Source: Paraphysoderma sedebokerense
Taxonomy: Eukaryota; Blastocladiomycota; Physodermatomycetes; Physodermatales; Physodermataceae
Length of the DNA stretch: 64,000 nt
Direction: 5' to 3'
NCBI GenBank assembly: GCA_025602915.1
Contig: JAHLJZ010000036.1
Span: forward strand, 1-64,000
Under the pieces are notes generated by a model that searched no databases, was not told the origin of the DNA, and worked only from the letters and a program-made list of their open reading frames with translations. Within the stretch, counting starts at the first letter, position 1. Every line of letters starts with the position of its first letter. Both the position numbers and the translations under genes were made by a program. This document shows positions 36,113 to 48,561 of the stretch, in pieces.

Positions 36113-37469
36113 TTATATAAGACTGAAAGATGTGATAAATACATCGTCAAGGACTCCAAATCTGCTCCTCCCTCCTGTCGGTCGGTTTGATTTCGCCTTC
36201 ATCTCTGTTCCGTACATTCTTTCTCTAGCTTGTAAAACCAGCTTCGAAGCAATTCGTGTGAAACCGGCATCCAAATCATTTTTATTCCTAGATCGAAGAA
36301 ATGGATCAATCGCACCCGCATAATTTTTATGTATGATTTTTACAATGTCTGCGTTGTCGAGATTTTTAAAGAGACCATCGGTCCCTAGAATAATCACTAT
36401 AATAGAATTATAATCAGCATGAAAGACCGACAAAATCTCGCTTGATAATGGTTAAATTTTACCGTCAGAATCTTTAATTGCCTGGCTTTCGACTAAAACA
36501 TCACTAGGAGAATCGCTCAGGGTGGAAATTGAACTAAATTGATAAGGTCTTGATTTGCGTACACAGATGCGTCAATTCAGAAAAACCGAAGGAAGCAGCA
36601 TTCAGGTATCTAATAAAAACGTTACCGCGACTCAGAGTGGTACATTGGTTTAGATATAAAACGAGTTCTGTTGTCTCGGATAATCATGATTTGATTATTG
36701 CCAAGATTGGCGGTTAACAATTCACCCTAAAGTATACCCCGTTAACGTTGTTATCTCCTTATTGTATTCCTACTATAAAGCCGTTTGAAAGCCAATTCTT
36801 ACCGTGGAATAGTCATATTTTATAACTGAAATGGTAGCCGACCCTTCGTACTGTGCTTTCGTAGTGACCGACTGAAATGAGGCATCAATGATTTGGACAG
36901 GTGTCAGCGTTCTATCATGGGCCGCTTCGTGAGCTCTAAACGAATTGAATAATTGGCATTCAGTATTCAAGTTGAAGTTGAGCAAGCGAACAATCCACTC
37001 ACTTCGCCATCAGTTCTCTTCCATATTGCCCTTGAAAAGCATAAATTAGCAATATTATCACCATACTGCAAATTTAAAATTTTAACGCACCAGTATCGGT
37101 AGATTGCTCTTCAATACCACGGCTGTTGTTTCCGGCGCCCACTACTCCGATAACTTTATACTGAAGGTCAGAGTATTCAAAGAACGAGTCGTGGCCGCAA
37201 TGCTGCGATGTGAGCGCTTCTTTGATATCGCCCGCATTTTTTGATTTACAGGAGAGGCCGCCAAAAAGCTCTAAATTACAGCTAAGGTTAGATCATAATG
37301 AATGCTAATAATATATTAGTTAAATTGTACCATAAAATTTCGGACAGATTTGCTTGCCGCTCTCTTCGTCGACCATGCAACCCTGAAAAACAGCGGATCC
37401 GTTCTCGCCATATATGACGGGGATGGCACAGCTAACGACTAAAGCAAGAAATAAAGATAGAGTTTTCAT
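36113..37469 (-). CDS. Secreted PP2C-like protein with degenerate active site (PP2C-a), copy 2
   Basis: Exact second copy of the seven-exon gene at 21383-22739 (316 aa), with the same replaced metal-binding motifs. Confidence 0.84.
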
Positions 37470-38268
37470 TGAAGGCGATGTTACTCCTTCTGTACTATAA
37501 ATAATACTCGGGCCTGAGAGAAATGTGCCGCATCATTGGTTCATCCCTCCTGAAACGTACGAGTTGCGATGCACCGACAGCATAGACGCAATGATTTCAG
37601 GGACAATACCCAAAACTAATTGGTACGTTTCAGCTATTGTTTACGCAATTATTGTAATTCCCTATCCTGGAAAGAGTAATCAGGAGCGGTGACAGTTTAT
37701 TTGGGGTGAAACACTGATACTGATATTGTTTGTTAATATCCAGGACAATTAATTCATAGGAATTGGGAGCTCTGCGAAATACCCGGAAATTCATTAATCA
37801 ATTTTGCCTGATCTTTAAAAAATATTTTTAACCTCAATCTCAAACAGAGAATATGCTAATTGCGGGGCGACTATTATTCCCAAAAATTTAGATAGTGCGA
37901 CCGGTGATCAATTATTAACTGAGCAGATGCAGCATGTAAATCGCAACTACGACTTTCTGAATATTCAAGCATCCATATACTAGTAAACCATTACATTTCA
38001 TATGTAAATTAAATATTAGATTATTTATATTCTACTTCTTACGCTTGACTTGTACTGACAATAACTTAGCAAGTTCCTCTTCTGCGATTAATGTGGCGCA
38101 AATTTGAAAATGAGTTACTCAATCCACAGTTGAATTACAGGCAACTTCAGATTTATTCACTGAAGTATCTCGTATTATTTGGAATTTATTACATTAAATA
38201 TTTATACAATGCCAAATGTGACATTGTCGCTGATAGAGACTTTCACTGGTATCTTCCGCTTCCGCAAC
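37470..38268. other. Intergenic, copy 2 of 22740-23538
   Basis: Same sequence as copy 1; nothing recognised. Confidence 0.55.
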
Positions 38269-39611
38269 TTAATCAAAATTTGCCTTCACCATCAGCGCAA
38301 AAACAGTTATCTACATTGAAAGTTACTGTCAGCTATGCCTGATGCCGCAAATAAATTCAACAGAGACTTACATCATCTACTTTACCGCCACCCGCATGAT
38401 CTCCGTGGTTTCTAGCTTCCAGAGAAAATGGCGACCACCGCGCATCCATATTCATACACACCCTGGCCTCCAAAACCAACGATTTCGAAAGCTGCGACAT
38501 TCCAACGCCAACAGTAGCGATGGACTTTGACTTCTTGTATCTTCGGTTAATATCTGTCACTCTTGGGTTCACAATGTTAAGTATGTCAGCTTGAAATAAG
38601 TTGTCGAATAAACCATCGGTAGCGACGATAATGACTGAGGTCACGAAATTTTAAGTAATGTTAGTCTATGTCACACCAGAGCAAGAAGAGAAGTGTAAGC
38701 GTACCATCTCCATCTTGCAGATTGTGTGATTGCTGCACAGCTTCGGTGAGAGGGATATTACTTAAACTGCGGTCATGATGCAACTGATAAGGCCTAATAT
38801 TGAAGTTAGCAAGAGGCAATTGGTAAGGAATACAATATTCGAATAATTACATATTCCATCGATGTTGCATCTCTTTTGATTTGAAGAACACTTCGCTCTT
38901 GCGTATAATCCAGTACCCACTATCACCAAGATTGGCTGACGTTAGTCTACCAAACCTCTCGTCGAAATTCAAAACCGTCGCTGTGCAAGCTCCGTGCGGC
39001 CGGTTCGGATTGCTCATCAAGGATTCAAAAGCATTCGAAAGAATTTCACGGGGTGATGAAGCAGTTCGCGCGGCATCTTGGCAGCTGATACCAGACGTTT
39101 ATCGTTAGAATATAGAATAAATTATAACCTTCTGAATCAGAGACATACTTATTCATCAAGTTCCAAGCGAAATAGCCTTGGGAAAGGAATGTCAGAGATT
39201 GCGTGATGAAGAATTAAAGACAAGTAGAGAGACTTACGGGGATCAATTCCGTCCGCCGAGAATGAACCTACGCCGTCAGCGACGCCCAGTGATTTGTACG
39301 ATTGATTTTCTTCCTTTTCATTTTTATATTCGAAAAAAGCATCTTCCCCACAGTCACGGGCCTGTTGAATATTTCCAGGGTTGTCTCCTTCGCTAGAAGG
39401 GTTCTTAGCGGCACAGTATACCGAGCCATGGAGTCCTGTAAACACAAATTAGCACTAAACTAGATGTAATGAACCATAATCCACCAGCAACCATACCATA
39501 CGAAGATGGACATTGCTTCGAACCAAAGCAACTTAAGATACCGGCGTTGCTGGTCGAACAAACAGCGAGGAAAAGAAACAGAAATATGAAGTTATTACTA
39601 TTCGGCTGCAT
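38269..39611 (-). CDS. Secreted PP2C-type phosphatase (PP2C-b), copy 2
   Basis: Exact second copy of the seven-exon gene at 23539-24881 (322 aa), with signal peptide and complete PP2C metal motifs. Here its upstream region is the original one, shared divergently with NAA15. Confidence 0.86.
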
Positions 39612-40646
39612 TTTTGATAGCTAATGTACTTTTTTAACCGATAGATTTGTGCATTAGGAACACGGACAGAGGGCATTTTTAAACCCCAGCGATGTCGCGC
39701 GGTGAATGCACAGGGGGAGACCAGGCACAACGCAGCGGCGGTTTTTTCGTTTCAGAACGAGCACCTATATGATCTGTAACATTGAATTCATATTGTAATA
39801 ATAAATTGCAGCGTAGTCCTTCTTTTTGTGTTTCTGTATCTCTATTCTTGCCGCGGGTAATTGGTTTACTCTATTTTTCATCGTCTCAGTTTATTGATGT
39901 TAATTGTTGCTTGTCTAGGATCCGTCAGATAAAGAGAACGGATGTCTGAGATAATCGGGCGACGTAGATGGATCTAGATACTATTATGGAACATGCTGTG
40001 CTTCCCCGTTATTGGCACTATAATCTTTGCTTCTTCTTGTTAGCCAACGCGATGGCGTGTCCGTCGTTTCGTTTGTCGCAACATGCTTAAACTAAAGTGA
40101 TAAGACTGCATTCCAGCAACATCCAGCTCTTTTAATATTTTCTTATGTAGGCATGGCATTGCTTTATGTAGTCACATCAATTATATATGTAGTCATATCC
40201 GACAAAACAAAATTCATATATATTCTAATTGTAAGCATTGCGACAGTGCTCGTCATATAAACCTGCTGTTAATACTAAGCATCGTCACCAAAAATGCTGA
40301 AAATCGGCTAAACCACAACAACTGCATACTTTTGGGCATATTTCTAGCTGTATCTTCTGTCTACATTTTTTCGGTCGCAATAAGTCTGCTTTCCTTATCC
40401 AATTCTCCATTCATACTATACTTCAATTCATTTCACTTCATCCGGAAAGTGTGTCTGCCACCAATGAGACAAAGAACCCAACAAACACATGTTTTCAAAG
40501 TCACGTGCAGATTGCTACTTGACAACAGTGTGAGTTTTGTTTATCAACTTCCGACACCAAAAATTTCAAATTCTATCGGCGGAGACTGTGCAAACTATCC
40601 CTAGATTTCGTTGAAATTGCATGTAGATTTATCTCTTGAGCCCATC
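39612..40646. other. Divergent intergenic region PP2C-b / NAA15, containing the right duplication boundary
   Basis: About 1 kb between two start codons reading apart. The first 772 bp (to 40383) belong to the duplicated block and the rest is unique. A CACGTG E-box lies at 40502-40507, about 140 bp upstream of the NAA15 start. The 90-codon frame at 40332-40604 shows no domain. Confidence 0.6.
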
Positions 40647-43600
40647 ATGAATCGTCCCGCTACCGCCGTCCCGAAAAATCGCGAGCTTCCCTCGAAAGAA
40701 TCAACTCAGTTCAAGTCGTTACTTAGATACTTTGAACACAAGCAGTACAAGAAGGGATTGAAAACGGCCGATGGGATTCTGAAAAAGTATCCAAACCACG
40801 GTGAAACTTTGTCGATGAAAGGACTGTTTTTAAGTCATATGGATAAGAAAGAAGAAGCCTACGACCATGTAAAATTGGGATTAAGGAACGATTTAACTAG
40901 TCATATTTGCTGGCATGTTTATGGCTTGCTGTACAGGTCAGATAAAAATTATGAGGAAGCCAGCAAATGTTATACCCATGCGCTAAAGTATGATAAGGTT
41001 GGTTATCCAAAATATGTCAAGAAAACAATTTGGCGAGATCGGAACAATATTAACGTAGTTACCACATAGGAAAATTTGCAAATTCTTCGAGATTACTCTC
41101 TCATGCAGATACAGATGCGCAATTACGAAGCCTTCAATGAATCACGATATCAATTGCTCACTCTAAAATCTAATCTTCGGCCACACTGGATTAGTTTTTC
41201 CATATCCTACTTTCTTCTCGGCAAATACGACATGGCGCTACAAGTTTTGAACACGTACGAAGAAACCGCCGAAGACGAATGGAAACTTCGCGGCAGTAAG
41301 ACAAGACCGGACGGAAAAAGAGATGTCGAATGGAGTGAAATGATGCTTTATAAAGCTCTGGTTATGCAGAAAATGGAGGACTACGAGTCGGCCTTAACTT
41401 TCCTAGATAAAGTCGGAAAATGGGTTTGTGATACCATTGGGCTCTTAGAAATGAAAGGTTTGCTCTTGTGGCTTCCTTTTTTTTTCCCATTACTTCCCCG
41501 AGTCTAAACATATTGCTTTAGCGTCAATTCTTATATCTCTTAATCGCAAATCAGAAGCTCAAAAAATATACTCCAAACTAATATCAATGAATCCTGATAA
41601 TCACAGCTACATCCATTCTTATTTTCACTCTCTTTCAATCTTCCCTTCGGCGTCCCCCTCCATCCTTGAATCTGGCGTTATCTCGTCGTTCCTTCATCAA
41701 ATTGATACTTTCCTAGAATTATATCCGAGATCAAACTACTTTAAATATCTTACCCTCCTGGTCCTTCCTGTCGGGTCTCACACTATTAGAGTCCGCGACG
41801 GAAATGATAATGAAACTGAAAAGAAATCTGATGTATTTAGAGAGCGAGTTCATGCGTACTTACGTCACGGCCTCCGAAAAGGAATCCCAAGTTTGTTTGT
41901 CGGAATGAAGCATATCTATGTCAGCGATCCCCAAAAAATTGATGTAATACAAGGGATAGTTCACGGCTTTTTGGAAAACTTGGAGAGCCTATCAAAGTTT
42001 GAAGACAATGAGAGCGAAGAATCGGGTGAGTGGGCGAAGTTTACTTAAGTCTACTTAACACCTGCTGTTTCTCTAATATCGTGCTTTAGAACCGCCTTCG
42101 GCCAAACTATGGGTGTTGTATTACCTCGCCCAACATTACGATAACCTGGGAAAGCACGAGAAAGCTTTGGGATACATCAATGCCGCAATCGAACATACGC
42201 CTACCCTAGTTGAACTCTACATGACAAAGGGCCGAATTTACAAGGTTTGTATACCGATTATGGTCGATATGATATGAATACTTGTTGGCTCACATGTGGA
42301 ATTAATTAGCACGCCGGTGATCAAACGACAGCTGCATCATGTCTTGATCGAGCGCGAGAGCTTGATTTTCAAGACCGCTTCATCAATACGAAATGTGTGA
42401 AGTATTTCATCCGTAATGACCAGTTAGAAAAGGCCGAAGAAATGGCTGGGTTATTTACCAGAGTTGGTTGATCCCTGAAGTAATATATTTGTTGTTGCGG
42501 TGCTAATCCATTGAATTCACAGGCAGAAGCGACCTCTCCTCTTCAAGACTTGACCGATATGCAATGTTCATGGTATACGATTGAAACTGGCCTATCTTTT
42601 GTGAGGCAGAATCTTGTCGGTCGGGCTTTGAAAAGGCTATTAAATGTCGAAAAGGTTTTGCCGCATATTTATTTTCTTGATCGGCCGTGACAGTACTCTT
42701 TTCTAATAATGTATCCCTAGTTTTTCTTTGACATGACGGATGATCAGTTTGATTTCCACACCTATGCAATACGAAAAATGACACTGAGATCTTATATCGA
42801 GTATGTATTCACGGTTACCCGATCGACACGATGATCGAATGCTTACCGAAATTATGTTGCATTTTTTCTATAGGATGCTTGAGATGGAGGATAGGTTGCG
42901 AGCGCATCCATTTTACTTTGAAGCAGCGAAAACAATCATCGAAGTAACTATGTCCTGTTCTTCATGGAGATTGGTATATTCTATTCTAAACTGTCCTATA
43001 GTGCTATATCCGACTTTTCGATAATCCGAAAGATGTCAAACAGTCCCAAGAAGCAAACGGAGCCGCCAATCTTTCTGCGGCTGAATTGAAAAAGTTACGC
43101 CCCAAACAGCGCAAAGCCGAATTGAAATCGCAATCACAAACTTCTGGGAAGGACGACAAGGAAAATAAGCCAGATTCTCAAATTGACAAGAAAGATACCA
43201 AGAAAGATGATGATCCGAATGGACAGAAACTTCTTGAGACCAAGGATCCCCTCGGAGAAGCTAACAAGTTTTTGCATCATTTAATGCAATTAAGCCCCGG
43301 TCGGATTGAAACTTGGGCGCTCGCCGCAAAAGTATATCGCAGATTGAGTGAGTATAGCCTCGCTGTTAAATACTAAATTCATTGGTTAAGCTAACAGCAT
43401 GTATTACAGACAAGCCATTGCTTGTATTACGTGTCTTGAAGAAAGCGTTCACGATCGACTCGACTCATCCTGATATCTTCCTTGAATCTTTGAGATTCCT
43501 TATATCCGGTAGGTGTTTCCTGCGTATTTTAAACTTAATATGACTATTGCAATATTCGTATTCACGTCGGATTGTCTTTCTCAGTGCAAAATGTGGAAAG

Positions 43601-44135
43601 CTACCACTCCATGGTGCAGCAAGTGTTGAAAGACGAATTGCCCGGTGTTTTTGGCGAGTATATCAATGATCCACATAAGTATCGCCTAAAATACGCATCT
43701 GAAAAACGAAACGACACTCCCAGTCTCATCGCGGGTTTGTATTTTCATGCATTTCGGCGTCTACTCTACTTTACATATTGAAAATATTGATTGTTTATTC
43801 GTTTCCGCCAGATGCCGAAAGCTTACTTCTAGTCGAACCCAAAAGCAAAGCCAAAGCTGTTGATATGATTCTTAATGGCACCAAAAATTTTACTGATCTC
43901 TCTCCTTCAACTCATAAGGTATGAGAATGGCTTTCAAAATTTTAACTTCAAATTAATCACCATTTTTTTGATGTCTTAATCCGATTTAAATTTTTTTGTT
44001 TAGACTGCTGTCGCAACCTATAACGCCCTACTTTATAAATTTGAAGATACACCTGCCGCTGAAGAGTTTAAGAAACGCTGTCAAAAGTGGTTCCCGTTAA
44101 GTTCCGTGTTCAATGTAAAGAAAAGTAATGCTTAA
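40647..44135 (+). CDS. NAA15: NatA N-acetyltransferase auxiliary subunit (NAA15)
   Basis: About a dozen exons on the plus strand, starting [18 protein letters not shown]. The product is a TPR-helical scaffold that docks the catalytic subunit NAA10 at the ribosome exit for co-translational N-terminal acetylation. The order follows the family throughout: [36 protein letters not shown] across the first intron, [20 protein letters not shown]-type TPR segments ([19 protein letters not shown]), [42 protein letters not shown], and the charged [13 protein letters not shown] region followed by [13 protein letters not shown]. The C-terminus ends [11 protein letters not shown] before the stop at 44135. 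All joins use GT-AG introns of 50-100 nt. The protein appears complete. Confidence 0.93.
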
Positions 44136-44513
44136 TGTACTTTTACCGTGTTTGTGTCACCGACATGTATTTTTGAGCTATAATTGTATCATTAACGTAC
44201 AGCACAACAATTATAAATTTTGTTACTAAACGTGACTAGATAATCGGGATTTCCATCTAGACTTTGCTTCGAAGGTGTTTGAGTGCTACCTTTGTAACAG
44301 TCGGTTCCTTTCCCCGATAACTAGAACCGAAATATTGGCGAAAGAATCATCAGTTCACCAAGAACTTCCATTGAAAATTATTGTGAAAATATTTATTGAT
44401 CTCTATTACGGGATCACAACAAAGAAGAAATACACTTGGCGAATTCAAATTCTTAAAATCTACCGTCCAGAATCTTAATTTCTCATCATCTATCAAAAAC
44501 AACCTAAAATAAT
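44136..44513. other. Convergent intergenic region NAA15 / C1-THF synthase
   Basis: About 380 bp holding the two facing 3' ends. The 67-codon plus-strand frame at 44275 has no features. Nothing else seen. Confidence 0.6.
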
Positions 44514-47500
44514 CCTAACACCTGGCCGGTCTCTAGATCTAAATCGACGTCGTAGAAGCACGGCCGCTATACATAAGATTGAATATAAGAGTCAGCCTAA
44601 CAAATATCATACACCGTGGTATAAAAGGTGTGATTACATACGGTAGGTAAACCGGGCATCGTTTGCATTTGGCCTAACAGAGGGTAGAGGAAGCCTGCGC
44701 CTACTGATGCTCTAATGTCTCGGATGGGGACGGTAAAACCTAAGAAAAGGATTTGTCAATATATCAAATACGAGGTCAAGCGAAATGTCCATCATCCTAC
44801 CACTGGGGACGCCCTTCAAAGTTGGGTCATGTGAAAATGATAAGTGTGTTTTGGCCATACAAATAGGCATTTTATCGAATCCTTGTTTCTCGTATAATGC
44901 TATCTTCTTTTTGGCTAAGTCAGATAATTCAATTCCATCTGCCCCATACATTTCCTTAGCAATTATTTCAATTTTGGAGGGAATAGAGGTGTTTAAATCA
45001 TAAAGGAACTTGAAGTCGGAAGGTTGCGAGCATGCATTTATAACGGATTCTGCAAGCCCAGTAGCACCAAGACCTGTATGAGATTATTGATAACCGACGG
45101 TCAGTGAAATTCTTATGAACAATTAATAGATGATTAACTGACCTCCTTCGGCCCAATGATTGCACGGTACCGCATCGAAAGCACCCGCCTCGGAGGCGGC
45201 TTTCTTTACAATCTCAATCTCAGCTGCGGTGTCCGAACTACAAGGTGAATAGGTCAGCTTGCAACTCAAAGGCTTAGGTGAATCTCAAAGAACATACGAA
45301 AATCGATTAATGGCAACTACCACGGGAATACCAAACTTCCTGGCATTCTCGATATGACGCTGCATATTACTAACACCATTTTTCAATAACTCGAGATTTT
45401 CGAACTTGTACTCATCGGCTAAGGGCTTTCCAGGAGTCACATCTGGACCACCACCATGCATTTTGAGAGCTCGAATTGTTGTAGTTAACACCACCGCATC
45501 CGGCACAAGGCCTGAGATTCTGCATTTGATATCGAAGAATTTTTCCATCCCGATGTCAGCACCGAATCCAGCTTCTGTGACAACATATCCCGGATTATCG
45601 GGTGTTCCCGAAGCAAGTTTCAAAGCTACTTGATCGGCGAGAATCGAAGAATTGCCATGGGCAATGTTAGCGAATGGACCGGCATGAACAAACACCGGAG
45701 TGCCTTCCAGGGTCTGCATTAGGTTTGGCTTAATAGCATCTTTGAGTAAAACAGTTAACGCTCCGCCGACACCAAGATCATCTGCAGTGACCGGTTCACC
45801 CGACTTAGACGAAGCTACCACCATACGACCCAGTCTATGAAGACAATGTCAATTTGCTACACTAAAAGACACGGAAAGAGGCGTGAGGATATACCTGTTT
45901 CTCATATCTTCCACGCTGGTCGCCAAAGCTAAAACTGCCATACACTCACTGGCGACAGAGATATCAAATCCTGTTTCTCTCGTCATTCCTTGTTCGGTGG
46001 GGTTCAATCCAATTGTTATTTTTCTCAAAAAGCGATCATTGACATCAACAACACGTTGCCAAGTGATGGTTTCTTTGTCGATATCCAGTCTGACAAACTT
46101 TCGAATTTCTTCCGGGGTTAGATCAGCGGGATTGTTCTTGTTAATACCTAATTTTTGGAGTCGCGTCATCATGATCTTTGAGAATTTTTGGACACCGTTT
46201 TGCTTAGGACAAATGCGATTGAACAGAGCATTGTCGGATTGTGTGGCTTCGTGAAAGATTCGGGCATCGATCGCAGCGGCTATTAGAGCATCAGATAATG
46301 TAAGAAGAAACAATGCGAGATATTTCCATATATAGGACGAATAGTTACCTAACAAATTGTTGGCAGCACTGACAGCGTGTATATCCCCCGTCAAATGTAG
46401 GTTGAATTCGTCCATCGGAATGACTTGCGAATACCCGCCTCCTGCGGCGCCTCCTTTTATCCCAAATGTGGGTCCTTGACTCGGTTGACGGACGCAGGCG
46501 AACGTCGTTTTCTTCAATTGAGCACCCAAGGCTTGGCATAAACCGATCGTAGTGGTGGATTTACCTTCGCCCAGAGGTGTTGGTGTGATGCTGGCAAGAA
46601 AAATATGGCATTAAGACTTAACTGAGAAGAAAATGGATTCAGATCAAAGACGTACCCAGTCACAACAATATATTTACCGTTCGGTTTATGCTTAAGTCGA
46701 TCCACGACAGAGAGAGATATTTTGGCCTTGTGATTTCCGTACAATTCATACTATAAATGATGAAATTGTAAGAAGATGTCAAGACATAGACATTGTTCAA
46801 TTTTCGAACTACCTCTTTGATTCCTAACCCTAGCTCTTTGGCCAATTGTTTGATCGGTTTTGGTTTTTGTGATCGTGCAATATCGAGATCGCTTGGAACC
46901 GGCGTCCTGAGATCGAGTTTTAAGTACTCCATATTTCGCTTACTGCCACTCTCATCAAACCAAAATCTCTTGGCACTAATAAGAGTATTTTCAAGCAGCA
47001 TACAGACAGTCATTGGTCCAACTCCTCCAGGTACTGGCGTAATGGCAGATGCATGCTGTTTGGCGTCTGCATACTCAACGTCACCAACTAGTCGAGTTCC
47101 CGATTTTTTGGTGGCATCCGGAACAGGATTGGTGCCGACATCGATAACCACAGCGCCATCTTTAATCCAAGAACCTTTAATTATTTGTGGAACACCAACC
47201 GCTGCAACGACGATATCTGCCGTTTTGACCTTTAAAAAATCAGGTTACTGCAAGGGTAAAGAGTGGAACTTTAACGCAATGCGATGCATTAAACATACGA
47301 CTGACGCCAGATCCTTCGTTTTGGAGTGGCATAATGTAACTGTGGCATTTTCATTTTGAAGTAAATGGAACATTGGCATTCCGACAATGTCGCTACGTCC
47401 AATTACTACGGCAGTCTTGCCGGCGATCTGAATATTATGCTGTCTTAACAGTTCCATCACACCTTTGGGAGTGCAAGGTACGAATAGAGGTTTTGTACTT

Positions 47501-48387
47501 CGTTTTGCAAGGAAGCCAATATTAAGTGTATGAAATCTGAGGTAAACCGATTCGAGAGTGATGTCAAGTTACCGTACGTGGAGAAACAGAATAGTAAACA
47601 ACTAACCCGTCGACATCTTTAGACACATCGATTGCTTCTGTAACAGCCAACTCGTCGATGTGGCGAGGCAGAGGTAATTGCACTAATATACCATGGACAT
47701 CTGGATTCTCATTAAGCTCTTCGACGATTCGCATCAACTATATAAGAGAATGTCGGAAAATTGCAAAAATAGAGTGTTGAAAATCGTCGGATTCAGTCAG
47801 ATCGCCTATCATTCGAACCAAATAAACCAAAAACAAAATATATACCTCAGTTTGAGAAATAGATTCTTCCAATTTCTTCATTGTAAACTCCATGCCGACC
47901 TAAATCGTAATTTTGTTTCTGTGAATATTTATCGGGCAGTATTTCGCCACCAGATAGTAGACTACAATACCTCTAACGCAGCCTTTTGTTTCATTCGAAC
48001 ATAGACTGAGGAGTCCTCTCTATTTCCAACTTGAACAATAGCTAAGTGAGGAGTGAATTGAGGATGTTTGGATCTGAGTTGTTCAATTTCATTCTTGATG
48101 CGGCCTCGAATGTTTCTGGTGAAGAAAACCGTCCAAGAAAATTAGGTGTTTGATTGAAACAAAACGATAAATATGCTGTTATTATAAAATTTACGATCGT
48201 ACTTTGCAATTTCTTTTCCGTCAATGACAGTCGATCCTGTTGTCATGGTCATAAAATTTCGAAGCTGGAAAACAGGGACTTGGATACGATGTTTTGATCG
48301 AAATCGAAGAATGAATATACTGTTGCTGCGGACTGAATTCCTTAACCTAGTAGTAAGCGAAGACCCTAAATTTGAAGGCCAAAGCAT
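44514..48387 (-). CDS. MTHFD1: Trifunctional C1-tetrahydrofolate synthase with mitochondrial presequence
   Basis: Multi-exon minus-strand gene for a protein of a little under 1,000 aa. It combines methylene-THF dehydrogenase/methenyl-THF cyclohydrolase ([43 protein letters not shown]-type, [11 protein letters not shown]) with 10-formyl-THF synthetase ([50 protein letters not shown]) and the usual end [18 protein letters not shown] then QVLGLF. It interconverts one-carbon folates for purine, thymidylate and formyl-methionine synthesis. The first 45 residues are Arg/Ser-rich without acidic residues, a typical mitochondrial presequence. Internal methionines at about 46 and 48, just before [14 protein letters not shown], could give a cytosolic form by leaky scanning. 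Gene order is the standard fungal ADE3/MIS1 architecture. Confidence 0.92.
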
Positions 48388-48561
48388 ACACCAATGATAC
48401 AGTTTTTTTGCGTAAAGAAGAGTTCTTATTCTTTGTACTCTTCAATTTCGGACGTCCGGAACTAGTCGGGTTAGCTTGCAATCGCTTGTCGCCTCACGAG
48501 GAATCGGGGACAATTAAGGATATCATTTTTCATTTATCTCTATAGATACATCAACAAAAGC

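Larger units (their letters stand above)
25654..40383. repeat. 14,730-bp tandem segmental duplication, copy 2
   Basis: Second head-to-tail copy of 10924-25653. Its left end abuts the first copy at 25653/25654 and its right end runs into unique sequence at 40384 (apart from the shared GT at 40384-40385). I found no difference between the copies. That points to a very recent event, ongoing homogenisation, or a duplicated contig in the assembly. Confidence 0.97.
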
